In this document: one piece after another, positions 6,618-13,183 of the stretch
Position numbering within the stretch: the first letter of the stretch is position 1
Layout: each line of letters starts with the position of its first letter
Assembly: GCA_018333845.1 (NCBI GenBank)
Contig: JAGXSK010000393.1
Coordinates: 1 to 13,183 of the forward strand
DNA length: 13,183 nt
Source of the DNA: Clostridia bacterium
GTDB taxonomy: Bacteria > Bacillota > DSM-16504 > Desulfitibacterales > Desulfitibacteraceae
Direction of reading: 5' to 3'
Program-made: the position numbers and the translations under genes
Notes under the pieces: generated by a model
Database searches by the model: none
Told to the model about the DNA's origin: nothing
What the model saw: the letters and a program-made list of their open reading frames with translations, nothing else

Positions 6618-7847
6618 ATGTTTAGAAGAACCATAGAATTAAAAGGTCATATTGTTGACAGCAAGGTATTGCCCACAGTTTTTGAAGAGGTTGAAAAGTT
6701 AGGCGGAGAGATTTTTATTGAACATAGCGTTATCGGCAAAAAAAAGGAAGACTATAGTTATTTAATTATGGAAGTTAGTGCCCAGTCCCAAGAAATTCTG
6801 AATGATGTGCTTAATGTTGTTGAAAAACTAGGAGCAAATGTCCTGAATGAATCAAAGGTGGTCCTTGAACCTGCTCCCAGAGATGGTGTTTTTCCTGAAG
6901 GGTTTTATTCTTCAACAAACCTGCCAACCTTTGTCTGGCATAACGACAACTGGATTAAGGTGGAAAATATGGAAATGGATTGTGCTATTGTTTTAGAAGA
7001 GAGTTCTGTTCCCAGGGCCTTTTGTGTACCCATCAGCAGGGTGAAGAAGGATCAATTAATAGTAGTGGGCAAAACAGGTGTAAAGGTTTTGGCCATAGAT
7101 GTAAATGCAGATAAGGAAGTATTTAGCTTTATGGGCAGCGAGGTTAGCAGCGAAAAGCCCAAAAACCTGGTTATCAAGGATATTGCTTTGCAAATGGAAA
7201 GCATAAAAAGAAGAAACGGTAAAATCCTTTTTGTACTTGGGCCTGCTGTGATTCATACAGGTGCAGGAGTTTGGGTTGAAAAGCTTATTGAAAATAATTA
7301 TTTGGATATTATTTTTGCAGGAAATGCTGTTGCAACCCATGATGTGGAAAATGCATTTTTTGGGACATCCCTTGGAATATGCTTAAAGTCTGGAAAATGC
7401 ATACATGAAGGCCATTCCCATCATTTAAGGGCTATCAACAGAATTAGGGCAGCAGGAAGCATGGAGGAAGCGGTTAGCAGGGGAATTCTTACAAGGGGAC
7501 TTATGTACACAATGATAAAGCATAAGACTCAATACGTCCTTGCCGGTTCCATAAGAGATGATGGTCCAATGCCAGAGGTAATTACTGACGTTATTAAAGC
7601 TCAGGAAGCAATGAGGTCAAAGCTAGATGGCGTGGAAATGGTTATTATGCTTTCTAGCATGCTTCATGCAATAGCTACAGGAAATATTCTCCCAGCTTCC
7701 ATAAAAACTATTTGCGTTGATATTAACCCTGCTGTAGTAACAAAGCTTGCTGACAGGGGAAGCTTGCAAACTGTTGGTCTGGTTAGTGATGTTGAATGGT
7801 TCTTGCGCCAATTAACTGAACACCTGGGGATAGATACTAAGAATTAG
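6618..7847 (+). CDS. LOR/SDH-domain protein, TIGR00300/ornithine cyclodeaminase family
   Basis: The 409-residue product belongs to the family known in archaea as an NAD-dependent ornithine cyclodeaminase and as the C-terminal half of cyanobacterial AgrE/ArgZ; the predicted reaction is ornithine to proline plus ammonia. Residues 1-95 form the N-terminal LOR/SDH domain (TIELKGHIVDSKVLP). The C-terminal part has the conserved stretches ILFVLGPAVIHTGAG (203-217), IIFAGNAVATHDVE (231-244), HEGHSHHLRAINRIR (263-277), LAGSIRDDGPMPEV (308-321) and VDINPAVVTKLADRGS (367-382), the last being NAD-site-like. It lacks the arginine dihydrolase half of AgrE. The start follows AGGAGG at 6606-6611. Its place behind proline dehydrogenase supports a proline/ornithine role, but the activity of Firmicute members has not been shown to my knowledge. 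It is not the mu-crystallin-type ornithine cyclodeaminase. Confidence 0.82.
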   Translation: MFRRTIELKGHIVDSKVLPTVFEEVEKLGGEIFIEHSVIGKKKEDYSYLIMEVSAQSQEILNDVLNVVEKLGANVLNESKVVLEPAPRDGVFPEGFYSSTNLPTFVWHNDNWIKVENMEMDCAIVLEESSVPRAFCVPISRVKKDQLIVVGKTGVKVLAIDVNADKEVFSFMGSEVSSEKPKNLVIKDIALQMESIKRRNGKILFVLGPAVIHTGAGVWVEKLIENNYLDIIFAGNAVATHDVENAFFGTSLGICLKSGKCIHEGHSHHLRAINRIRAAGSMEEAVSRGILTRGLMYTMIKHKTQYVLAGSIRDDGPMPEVITDVIKAQEAMRSKLDGVEMVIMLSSMLHAIATGNILPASIKTICVDINPAVVTKLADRGSLQTVGLVSDVEWFLRQLTEHLGIDTKN

Positions 7848-7905
7848 CATATTATAAAAAGCAGATTTTTGTTTAATCAAAAGAAAAAATCAGTATAATA
7901 ATTAT

Positions 7906-7950
7906 AAAAGCGGTTTTCTCTATGCTAAATGGGGTTAGTCGCTTTTTCTT
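7906..7950 (+). terminator. Intrinsic terminator closing the proline/ornithine unit
   Basis: AAAAGCG (7906-7912) pairs with CGCTTTT (7940-7946), followed by T and TTCTT. The interior can pair further (CTCTAT with ATGGGG through G-U pairs, or GCTAA with TTAGT). It lies about 60 bases after the stop of the LOR/SDH gene and separates it from the spore photoproduct lyase homologue. A TATAAT at 7894-7899 sits just in front of it without a good -35 box. Confidence 0.7.
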
Positions 7951-8046
7951 ATCCTATTTTTAGGCCCCAAAGTCAATTAATTTACTGTTAGCACTAATAA
8001 TACTAATAAAGCTGTTTTTTTAAAAAAATAGAAGGGAGATATTAAG

Positions 8047-9075
8047 GTGGAGGTCTTTAAGCCCAAAAGGGTGCTGTTTGAACAAAAATCCATTGATTAC
8101 CCCCTTGGGGAGAAACTATACGAAAAATTTAGAAGGAACCCTGATGTTATTGTAAAGATCATAGGATCTCACAACAGGGTCATGGGTATACCAGGCAAGA
8201 ATCCGCAAGAAGGTTTTAGAGAGGCGAAGCAAACCCTGGTGGTTGGTGTTAGAAAAGGCGGGGAATTCCAAACCTGCAAGCCTTCAGCACATTATCAACT
8301 GCCATTATCAACCAGCTGCCCTGGCATGTGTGAGTACTGTTATCTGCACACTACCCTTGGGAAAAAACCTTATTTAAGGATTTATGTTAACATTCATGAG
8401 ATCCTTGCTAAAGCCAGGGAATACATAAATGAAAGACTACCTGAAATAACAGTATTTGAGGGAGCGGCTACTTCAGATCCTCTGGCTTTAGAACATTTAA
8501 CTGGCAATCTAGAAGAAAGCATTAAGTTTTTTGCCAGCCAATCCCATGGAAGGTTCAGATTTGTAACAAAATACACCAATGTTGATTCACTGTTAAACAT
8601 AACCCATGGAGGCAATACTCGCTTTCGTTTCAGTATAAACACACCTTTTGTAATAACCAAATACGAGCATAATACTCCTGCCTTGGATGATCGTCTGGAA
8701 GCAGCCAGGAAAGTAGCAGCTGCAGGATACCCTCTAGGTTTTATTATAGGGCCGGTCATAGTATATGAAGGTTGGGAGGTTGATTATAAAACACTGTTCC
8801 TAAACTTACAGAGTGGTTTAGCCAGGGTGGCTAAGGAACCCCTAACCTTTGAAATAATAACCCATCGCTATACAGCAAGGGCCAAGAAAAACATAATGGA
8901 TATTTTTCCAAAAAACAATCTCCCCATGGATGACTCACAGCGCCAGCTAAAATATGGCCAGTTTGGCTATACAAAATACTTATATTCCAAGGAAGAAATG
9001 AAAAACATTAATCAAATTTTTGAAGGCTTGGTAGAGAAATATTTACCAAACAGCAAGATAGAATACTTTGTATAG
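8047..9075 (+). CDS. splB: Spore photoproduct lyase family radical SAM protein
   Basis: Spore photoproduct lyase reverses the thymine dimer 5-thyminyl-5,6-dihydrothymine in germinating spores by radical SAM chemistry. The 342-residue product matches SplB along its length, with the 4Fe-4S motif CPGMCEYC at Cys91, Cys95 and Cys98, the flanking Tyr97 and Tyr99, YLRIYVN, FRFVTKYTNVDSLL, TRFRFSIN, LEAARKVAAAGYPLGFIIGP and the LTFEIITHRYT segment. Its numbering runs in step with B. subtilis SplB. At position 141, however, where the Bacillus enzyme has the hydrogen-donor cysteine (EAACTSD), this protein reads EGAATSD. A cysteine at 77 might substitute. The start is GTG 8047 behind AAGGGAG at 8032-8038. 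No splA is adjacent. It is confidently a family member; lyase activity is less certain. Confidence 0.85.
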   Translation: MEVFKPKRVLFEQKSIDYPLGEKLYEKFRRNPDVIVKIIGSHNRVMGIPGKNPQEGFREAKQTLVVGVRKGGEFQTCKPSAHYQLPLSTSCPGMCEYCYLHTTLGKKPYLRIYVNIHEILAKAREYINERLPEITVFEGAATSDPLALEHLTGNLEESIKFFASQSHGRFRFVTKYTNVDSLLNITHGGNTRFRFSINTPFVITKYEHNTPALDDRLEAARKVAAAGYPLGFIIGPVIVYEGWEVDYKTLFLNLQSGLARVAKEPLTFEIITHRYTARAKKNIMDIFPKNNLPMDDSQRQLKYGQFGYTKYLYSKEEMKNINQIFEGLVEKYLPNSKIEYFV

Positions 9076-9251
9076 AAAAACAACTTACCCCCCAACTTGG
9101 CAAGCTGCTTTATATGATGGAACCTGCTAATAAAGGGTAAAAGGTAAAAAGCATTAAAGAATCGTAATGTTTTAGATGAAGGAGTAGAAGGATTTATGTA
9201 GAAATGTAGTTTAAAAACAGTTCAATAAAAAGAACAGAAAGTAGGTTTAAT

Positions 9252-9752
9252 ATGACACAAGTAATTTCATTTGTTGGCAGGTCCAACGTGGGTAAAACAA
9301 CCCATTTAGAGAAGGTTATAGCCGAAATTAAGAGACGGGGCTACAAATTAGCTACAATCAAACATGATGTACATGGGTTTGACATTGATATACCCGGTAA
9401 GGACACCTGGAGACATGGCCAGGCCGGTGCAGATAGTGTTGTTATTTCATCACCTAATAAAATTGCTATAATTGAAAAAGTTTCAGAGGAGAAAAACCTG
9501 GATGAAATAGCACAAAAACTGCAAAATGTGGATATAATTATAACTGAAGGGTACAAAAGAGGTAATAAGCCCAAGGTTGAGATAGTTAGAAGAGAAAGAT
9601 CAGCACAGCCTATATGTGAGCCCAGGGAATTATTTGCTTTAGTTACAGATTGTGACATTAACATGGATGTCCCCAAATTTGGTTTTCACCAGGTAGCAGA
9701 GCTGGTGGATCTAATTGAAGAAAAGTTCATAAAGAAACAAGACTTTGTCTAA
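9252..9752 (+). CDS. mobB: Molybdopterin-guanine dinucleotide biosynthesis adapter MobB
   Basis: MobB is a small P-loop GTP-binding protein that assists MobA in attaching GMP to molybdopterin, the cofactor of DMSO-reductase-type enzymes such as formate dehydrogenase. The 166-residue product begins with a Walker A motif GRSNVGKTT (9-17), then LATIKHDVHGFDIDIPGKDTWRH-type sequence split by the family's KHD and GKDT-RH signatures, AGADSV, and a Walker B-like strand VDIIITEGYK, followed by KVEIVRR. All are typical. The upstream ribosome-binding site is weak (AAGTAGG). The 176-base gap before it shows no clear promoter. A terminator overlaps the stop codon, so it ends its own transcript. No other molybdopterin gene is in the window. 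Confidence 0.93.
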   Translation: MTQVISFVGRSNVGKTTHLEKVIAEIKRRGYKLATIKHDVHGFDIDIPGKDTWRHGQAGADSVVISSPNKIAIIEKVSEEKNLDEIAQKLQNVDIIITEGYKRGNKPKVEIVRRERSAQPICEPRELFALVTDCDINMDVPKFGFHQVAELVDLIEEKFIKKQDFV

Positions 9753-9772
9753 AGATGACAAGGTCTTTTTTA
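9739..9772 (+). terminator. Intrinsic terminator overlapping the mobB stop
   Basis: An 11-bp stem, AAGACTTTGTC (9739-9749) with GACAAGGTCTT (9757-9767), contains one G-U pair. The loop is seven bases and a T-rich tail follows. The upstream arm is the last coding sequence of mobB and the TAA (9750-9752) lies in the loop. Confidence 0.88.
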
Positions 9773-9956
9773 TTCTCGCCCCTTTTTGTCGATATTCATA
9801 AACTTACTTTAATAAAAGAAGAATTTATGGAACTTTAAAAAATTTTAGGTGTTTTTAATTAATAATGTAGAAAAAATAGCAAAAGAAGGAAATAAAAACC
9901 ATACAAAGAATACACTAGTAGTGGTTTAAATATTATATCTGGTTTGGAGGCATACC

Positions 9957-10463
9957 ATGGATTTTCTTAAAACCCTTATTATTGCAGGAAGCATGCTGAT
10001 TTATCTAAGCTTTGCCCCTATTACTGCTGAACATTTTACTTTAAGCTGCCAAAGCAATAATCACTATGAGCATAGGGACCATGAAACCTGGTGGGAAGAA
10101 TACCATAAACTGCCCAAAGAAAGGGGGGCTTTAGCTGACAGGGTTACCCAGGCCCTGGAATATAGTGGATGGCTTAACGAACCATTAGAAAATGTTGTTA
10201 TTAAACTTGAAGAATTTTATGGAGAGCCTTTGTTAAGTGAAATTATTAAATCTGTATCTGAATTTAGAGAAAACCCAACTGACTGGCATTATTCATATAA
10301 GGTAGATAATGTGTACTTACTGCAAAAACATGGTGAAAAAACATATTTAATTGTTGAGGTACTGGAACTACTAAATGATGAAACAATTGATAAGGCCCTT
10401 GCAATAATTATCATTAATAATGATGCTAAGATAATTGACCAGGATTTCAGGTGGGGGTATTAA
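9957..10463 (+). CDS. Small secreted protein of unknown function
   Basis: I do not recognise this 168-residue protein. The N-terminus has a charged start, a hydrophobic core at about 6-22 and a plausible signal peptidase site after Ala24 (PITA-E). There is no lipobox, since the single cysteine at 31 is not in that context. The mature part begins with a His- and Trp-rich acidic segment (NNHYEHRDHETWWEEYHK, 34-51). A helical region follows, and the C-terminal half has alternating strands (VYLLQKH, KTYLIVEVLEL, KALAIIIINN) ending DFRWGY. The start is ATG 9957 after GGAGG at 9944-9948, a good site. It is isolated by a terminator upstream and a promoter downstream. Its codon use resembles its neighbours, so it looks like a real gene. 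Confidence 0.75.
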   Translation: MDFLKTLIIAGSMLIYLSFAPITAEHFTLSCQSNNHYEHRDHETWWEEYHKLPKERGALADRVTQALEYSGWLNEPLENVVIKLEEFYGEPLLSEIIKSVSEFRENPTDWHYSYKVDNVYLLQKHGEKTYLIVEVLELLNDETIDKALAIIIINNDAKIIDQDFRWGY

Positions 10464-10494
10464 CCAGTATTTCTTTAAAAAAATCACAGAAGTC

Positions 10495-10523
10495 TTGTCA
10501 ATTTCAACATGTTATTTTATACT
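10495..10523 (+). promoter_or_regulatory. Sigma-A promoter of the FmdB-type gene
   Basis: TTGTCA (10495-10500) and TATACT (10518-10523) are separated by exactly 17 bases. They lie in the gap between the secreted protein gene and the zinc ribbon gene. The predicted start near 10530 leaves a leader of about 95 bases, in which I see no riboswitch-like fold. Confidence 0.75.
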
Positions 10524-10625
10524 TAATGTTGCTGGACATAAAGTAATTCTTCATTGCATTCAACTATTTTAGTATAGCAAATGTAAAAAACATAAAAATA
10601 TTGTACAAAAGGGAGGAAACTTTAA

Positions 10626-10877
10626 ATGCCAACTTACGAGTATAAATGTGAAAAATGTGGTGTTTTTGAAAAAGTGCAGCCAATTACTGAAACCCCTTTA
10701 ATCAGCTGTCCTGAATGTGAAGGTAAAGTTCAAAGACTTATCAGTAAAAATGTGCATGTAGTATATAAGGGCGGTGGTTTCTACACCACTGACAATCGCA
10801 GCCCAGATTATAAGTGTTCTGATGGTAAATGCTCTGATGGTAAATGTTCAAATGACTCCGGCAGCAAGGCCAGCTAA
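10626..10877 (+). CDS. FmdB-type zinc ribbon protein with Cys-repeat tail
   Basis: This 83-residue protein starts MPTYEYKCEKCG, the signature of the FmdB/CxxC zinc ribbon family, often described as putative regulatory proteins though their role is not settled. Two zinc knuckles are visible: Cys8/Cys11 and Cys28/Cys31 (CPEC). The GGGFYTTD segment at 49-56 is also family-typical. The C-terminal tail carries a tandem CSDGK unit, placing cysteines at 64, 69 and 74 at five-residue spacing. The start follows GGGAGG (10611-10616), and the gene has its own promoter and a terminator over its stop codon, so it looks like a single-gene transcript with some read-through to the methyltransferase gene 45 bases on. 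Confidence 0.88.
   Translation: MPTYEYKCEKCGVFEKVQPITETPLISCPECEGKVQRLISKNVHVVYKGGGFYTTDNRSPDYKCSDGKCSDGKCSNDSGSKAS
10815..10844 (+). repeat. 15-base tandem duplication in the FmdB-type gene tail
   Basis: TGTTCTGATGGTAAA (10815-10829) is followed directly by TGCTCTGATGGTAAA (10830-10844), with one mismatch that is silent (TGT/TGC). A third partial unit starts TGTTC. The repeat encodes the CSDGK units and looks like a slippage duplication kept in frame. Confidence 0.85.
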
Positions 10878-10889
10878 GCTGCCTTTTTT
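10860..10889 (+). terminator. Intrinsic terminator overlapping the FmdB-type stop
   Basis: GGCAGC (10860-10865) pairs perfectly with GCTGCC (10878-10883), followed by six T. The 12-base loop contains the TAA stop at 10875-10877 and can pair a little further. The methyltransferase ATG is only 33 bases after the T-run. Confidence 0.8.
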
Positions 10890-10921
10890 CATATACTCTT
10901 TAATTTTAAGGAAAGGTAACT

Positions 10922-12040
10922 ATGGGTCGAGAATTAAAGGAGTTTTTAATTAATAAAATAGCTGCAGGGCCTTTGCGATTTTATGATTTTATGCAATATG
11001 CGTTGTATCATCCTTGTTGGGGATACTATGTAAAGGATAAAGTTAAAATAGGGAAGGAAGGGGATTTCTATACTAGTCCCCATGTACATAGCGCCTTTGG
11101 ACATTGCATAGCAGATCAACTTCACGAGATGTGGACAATCTGCCATAAACCCAGGGACTTTTACTTGGTTGAGGCGGGGCCCGGGACAGGTTTACTAGCA
11201 AGTGATATCCTGGAGTACTGTCAAAAGCATGAAGATTTCTTTACAGCAATTAAATATGTATTATTGGAAATCAGCCCTTATATGATTGAGATTCAAAAGA
11301 ATAAACTGGAGAAATATGCTGCCAAATGCATATGGATAAAGTCCATTGCCAGCCTGAACAGCTTTACAGGAGTAGCTTTTGCCAATGAGTTGTTAGATGC
11401 TTTTCCTGTACATAAGGTCATAAAAACAGGTGATGAATTAAAAGAAGTCTATATCAACTACCAAGATGGCTCTTTTTATGAGGCTCCTGGTGAAATATCT
11501 ACCCATGATATTATGGTCTATATTAATGAATTAAATATTGAACTAAAAGACGGGCAAGAATTAGAGATAAATTTAGAAGCCAAAGAATGGTTGAAAGAGC
11601 TGGCTTCAAAGCTGGATAAGGGCTTTGTGATAACAATTGATTATGGCTACAAGACAAGCGAATTAGATGAACCCTTCAGGTTTAAGGGTACATTAATGAG
11701 CTATTCCAACCATACAAGCACTGATGATGTTCTGGAGAAACCGGGAGAGCAGGATATAACCTCCCATGTGAACTTTTCTGCCCTAAAGCATTTTGGGGAA
11801 AAGGCCGGATTACAAACTGCAGGGTACACCTCCCAGATGAGATTTCTAATTAACTTAGGCATAGCTGATAAAATGACTCTAGGACCTAATGCAGAGGGTG
11901 TAAAAAACTCATTGGCATTAAAAAGACTTATCTTGCCTGATGGCATGGGTGAGAGGTTTAAGGTTTTGGTACAGTATAAAGGTCTGGAAGTAACAAAATT
12001 AAAAGGTTTAAGCGGTTTTTTTGATACCCTTAAAATATAA
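10922..12040 (+). CDS. SAM-dependent methyltransferase, MidA/NDUFAF7 family
   Basis: This 372-residue protein belongs to the COG1565/DUF185 class I methyltransferases. The mitochondrial relative NDUFAF7 methylates an arginine of complex I; the substrate of bacterial members is unknown. Visible features are YALYHPCWGYY (26-36), KEGDFYTSPHVHSAFG (45-60), the SAM-binding loop VEAGPGTG (83-90), LLEISPYM, the post-motif FANELLDAFPVHKV, which is a hallmark of the family, and FVITIDYGY with TLMSYSNH further on. The start follows AAGGAAAGG at about 10908-10916. It ends 28 bases before speE with no terminator between, so they are likely cotranscribed. Nothing in the sequence ties its substrate to polyamines. 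Confidence 0.88.
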   Translation: MGRELKEFLINKIAAGPLRFYDFMQYALYHPCWGYYVKDKVKIGKEGDFYTSPHVHSAFGHCIADQLHEMWTICHKPRDFYLVEAGPGTGLLASDILEYCQKHEDFFTAIKYVLLEISPYMIEIQKNKLEKYAAKCIWIKSIASLNSFTGVAFANELLDAFPVHKVIKTGDELKEVYINYQDGSFYEAPGEISTHDIMVYINELNIELKDGQELEINLEAKEWLKELASKLDKGFVITIDYGYKTSELDEPFRFKGTLMSYSNHTSTDDVLEKPGEQDITSHVNFSALKHFGEKAGLQTAGYTSQMRFLINLGIADKMTLGPNAEGVKNSLALKRLILPDGMGERFKVLVQYKGLEVTKLKGLSGFFDTLKI

Positions 12041-12068
12041 AACATGAAATAAAGGAGGATAATTTTCA

Positions 12069-12899
12069 ATGGAAGGAATTTGGTTTACAGAAAAACAACT
12101 GCCAGGATTAGCTGTTTCTTGTCTAGTAAAGAAAATATTGCACCACGAAAAAAGTGAGTATCAAGATGTGAAGGTTGTTGAAACTGATACCTTTGGTACA
12201 ATGCTGCTTCTTGATAACGTTATACAAACTAATGTAAGAGATGAGTTTATCTATCATGAAATGATTAGCTTTCCAGCACTTAATACCCATCCAAACCCTG
12301 AAAACGTGCTGGTCATAGGTGGAGGAGATGGAGGAACCATTAGAGAGGTGGCTAAACATCCCAGAGTTAAAAAAGCTACTCTGGTAGAAATTGATGAAGT
12401 AGTGGTAGAGGTGAGTAAAAAATATTTACCAACAATTGCTGTTGGATTAGAAGACCCTAAGGTTGAAGTTAAGATTGATGATGGCGTTAAACATGTAAAG
12501 GACAACAAGAATACATATGATGTGATCCTGGTTGATTCCACAGATCCAATTGGGCCGGCGGTTGGCCTATTTGCAAAGGAATTCTATATTGATGTATTTA
12601 ATGCATTAAAGGAAGATGGGATTTTTGTTGCCCAAACTGCTTCACCTGTATTTCATGGTGAAATGATTAAGAGAATCCATAAGGATTTAGGTGAAATCTT
12701 CCCGATTAAAGACCTTTATGTTGCCACAATACCTACATATCCTGGTGGATACTGGTGCTTCACCATGGGCAGCAAAAAGCATCGCCCAAGAGAGGTTGCA
12801 AAGGAAAGTATTGCAGCACCCAACACCAGGTACTACAGTCCAGATGTTCATTTTGGAGCCCTTGCACTTCCTCCCTTTGTTGAAGAATTAGTAAGGTAG
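12069..12899 (+). CDS. speE: Spermidine synthase
   Basis: This aminopropyltransferase moves an aminopropyl group from decarboxylated SAM to putrescine, giving spermidine. The 276-residue length is standard. Motifs in order are QDVKVVET and LLLDNVIQT in the N-terminal strands, DEFIYHEM (58-65), the SAM-type loop VIGGGDGGTIRE (82-93), LVEID (105-109), and the catalytic LVDSTDPIGPA (154-164), whose Asp156 is the expected proton acceptor. PTYPGGYWCFTMGS near 230 is also typical. A strong ribosome-binding site, AAAGGAGG, lies at about 12052-12059. The agmatinase gene starts 13 bases after the stop, so putrescine supply and use are encoded together. Confidence 0.96.
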   Translation: MEGIWFTEKQLPGLAVSCLVKKILHHEKSEYQDVKVVETDTFGTMLLLDNVIQTNVRDEFIYHEMISFPALNTHPNPENVLVIGGGDGGTIREVAKHPRVKKATLVEIDEVVVEVSKKYLPTIAVGLEDPKVEVKIDDGVKHVKDNKNTYDVILVDSTDPIGPAVGLFAKEFYIDVFNALKEDGIFVAQTASPVFHGEMIKRIHKDLGEIFPIKDLYVATIPTYPGGYWCFTMGSKKHRPREVAKESIAAPNTRYYSPDVHFGALALPPFVEELVR

Positions 12900-12912
12900 C
12901 AGGTAAATATAA

Positions 12913-13183
12913 ATGGAGAATATTTTTTACAAAACCGGACAATTTTTAGGCGCAGCTTCTGAATATGATGGAGCCAGGGCTGTCATCTATGGTGCTCCCA
13001 TGGATTTTACTGTCTCCTTTAGGCCCGGCACTCGCTTTGGCCCTGAGAAAATAAGAAGTGTTTCTATTGTATTGGAGGAATATAGTCCATATCAGGACAG
13101 GCATCTGGAAGAGGTAGCCTTTTATGATGCAGGTGACCTTGCATTGCCCTTTGGCAACGTTGACAAGAGTTTGCAGATGATAT
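12913..13183 (+). CDS. speB: Agmatinase / arginase family (N-terminal part, partial)
   Basis: Ninety codons are present before the window ends. The sequence MENIFYKTGQFLGA leads to VIYGAPMDFTVSFRPG and TRFGPEKIR, the N-terminal signature of agmatinases, which split agmatine into putrescine and urea. YDAGDLALPFGN follows, as in the family. The manganese-binding His/Asp motifs lie beyond the window, so arginase, agmatinase and other ureohydrolases cannot be fully separated; position directly behind speE makes agmatinase the best reading. The ribosome-binding site is weak (AGCAGG just after the speE stop), which suggests translation coupled to speE. Confidence 0.88.
   Translation, partial: MENIFYKTGQFLGAASEYDGARAVIYGAPMDFTVSFRPGTRFGPEKIRSVSIVLEEYSPYQDRHLEEVAFYDAGDLALPFGNVDKSLQMI

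Noticed and set aside
7869..7950. Short RNA from a TATAAT at 7894 running into the terminator hairpin
   Set aside because: No acceptable -35 box is present, and the region is A+T-rich enough for TATAAT to occur by chance.
9076..9251. Gene, promoter or riboswitch in the gap before mobB
   Set aside because: Only very short frames, and a short CTTGGCAAG palindrome without a T-run. Nothing supports a call.

Overview
The window is a stretch of ordinary-looking chromosome from a low-G+C, endospore-forming Firmicute, most likely an anaerobe of the class Clostridia or a related lineage (inference). The block polA-mutM-ytaF-coaE has the order known from Bacillus and many Clostridia. A YtaF-type sporulation membrane protein and a spore photoproduct lyase homologue point to spores. 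MobB suggests molybdenum or tungsten enzymes. Every gene lies on the + strand, and I see no mobile element, CRISPR array, rRNA or phage gene.

Region 1 (1-5112) is tightly packed: the 3' end of polA, then mutM, ytaF, coaE, a membrane-anchored lytic transglycosylase, an archaeal-type nicotinate phosphoribosyltransferase and an MctB/DUF3186 membrane coiled-coil protein. It covers DNA repair, two cofactor pathways (CoA, NAD) and the cell envelope. Region 2 (5113-5632) is mostly non-coding. It has a near-consensus sigma-A promoter driving tRNA-Leu(GAG), a two-tier terminator hairpin, and then a palindrome followed by a sigma-54-type -24/-12 promoter. Region 3 (5633-7950) is a two-gene unit, a proline dehydrogenase and a LOR/SDH-domain protein of the TIGR00300/ornithine cyclodeaminase family, closed by a terminator. 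Together these genes could turn ornithine into proline and then into pyrroline-5-carboxylate.

Region 4 (7951-10889) holds loosely spaced single genes: a spore photoproduct lyase homologue that has alanine where the Bacillus enzyme has its hydrogen-donor cysteine, mobB with a terminator over its stop codon, a small secreted protein of unknown function, and an FmdB-type zinc ribbon gene with its own promoter, a Cys-repeat tail and its own terminator. Region 5 (10890-13183) is a MidA/NDUFAF7-type methyltransferase, speE and the start of an agmatinase gene, i.e. the agmatine-to-putrescine-to-spermidine steps.

Arginine/ornithine-derived metabolism recurs: ornithine to proline to P5C in region 3, and agmatine to spermidine in region 5. 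The points most worth a second look are the sigma-54/palindrome control region in front of the proline/ornithine pair, the pairing of those two enzymes, and the Cys-to-Ala change in the spore photoproduct lyase homologue.
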